From contig NZ_JASZYG010000002.1 in the NCBI RefSeq assembly GCF_030317105.1, positions 434,001 to 498,000 on the forward strand: a stretch of DNA of 64,000 bases. The letters run 5' to 3'. Position 1 is the stretch's first letter; the number at the start of each line of letters is the position of its first letter. This DNA is from Variovorax brevis (GTDB lineage: Bacteria; Pseudomonadota; Gammaproteobacteria; Burkholderiales; Burkholderiaceae_C). The translations under genes were made by a program, and so were the position numbers. The notes beneath the pieces are model-generated. The model did no database searches and was not told where the DNA came from. It saw only the letters and a list, made by a program, of their open reading frames with translations. Shown in pieces: positions 63,925 through 64,000 of the stretch.

Positions 63925-64000
63925 GGCGCGAAGCTAACGCAATCGCCTGGCGTCCACAAGAGCGCGCGGTGGGCGTATCAAACGTTGAGCGTCGGGCGGT

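Overview
The window is a GC-rich, densely packed chromosome segment of a betaproteobacterium, most likely Comamonadaceae and close to Variovorax. I infer this from gene content and order (folC-SPOR protein-cvpA-purF-metZ, RF2 with its frameshift site, YajQ, PpnP, PlsY), GTG/TTG starts and protein sequences. No database search was possible. No phage, IS element, transposon or CRISPR array is visible. There is one tRNA-Thr(CGT), a tRNA-Ala(GGC)/Glu(TTC)/Asp(GTC) cluster, and no rRNA.

Region 1 (1-15.4 kb) is the distinctive part: a periplasmic PQQ alcohol-oxidation locus. The 3' part of pqqE (PQQ synthesis) lies at the left edge. On the minus strand runs a lanthanide-type PQQ methanol/ethanol dehydrogenase (XoxF-like, with the extra Asp of the D-F-D motif), its cytochrome c (XoxG-like), an XoxJ-like solute-binding protein, two exported Cys-containing proteins of unknown function, an intact metallo-beta-lactamase-fold hydrolase, a SoxYZ-like carrier and a second MBL-fold lipoprotein whose metal site is degraded. 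Divergent from it, on the plus strand, a tightly overlapping operon encodes MoxR, DUF58/MxaS, MxaA, MxaC, MxaK and MxaL, the set known for metal insertion into calcium-type methanol dehydrogenase. No mxaFI is present in the window. The 0.6-kb gap between the two transcripts carries several CCAATT-type palindromes, and two strong hairpins separate xoxF from xoxG.

Region 2 (15.5-32.6 kb) is accessory metabolism: an exported alpha/beta hydrolase, a D-2-hydroxyacid dehydrogenase, a cupin/JmjC-like protein, an acyl-CoA synthetase divergent from an AraC regulator, a large DUF6351 lipoprotein, a family B DNA polymerase (Pol II), an arylsulfatase divergent from a SulP transporter, a LysR regulator divergent from Ohr, and an SDR.

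Region 3 (32.8-46.6 kb) holds housekeeping genes: tRNA-Thr, fbp, pepN, prfB, a PagP-like barrel protein, hydrolase and aldo/keto reductase, ybaK, plsY, ridA, a retropepsin-like protease, yajQ, murB, a glycine-rich-tail protein, ppnP, an exported Pro/Tyr/Gly-rich protein and an ArsC-family protein.

Region 4 (46.6-64 kb) contains folC, a SPOR protein, cvpA, purF, metZ and gltX, then the tRNA cluster, a second cupin/JmjC-like protein, a pair of multiheme cytochromes without a dehydrogenase subunit, DUF1345 and EamA membrane proteins, an alkylation-repair pair (ogt and an Ada-AlkA fusion), phosphomannomutase, waaA and a Dabb protein.
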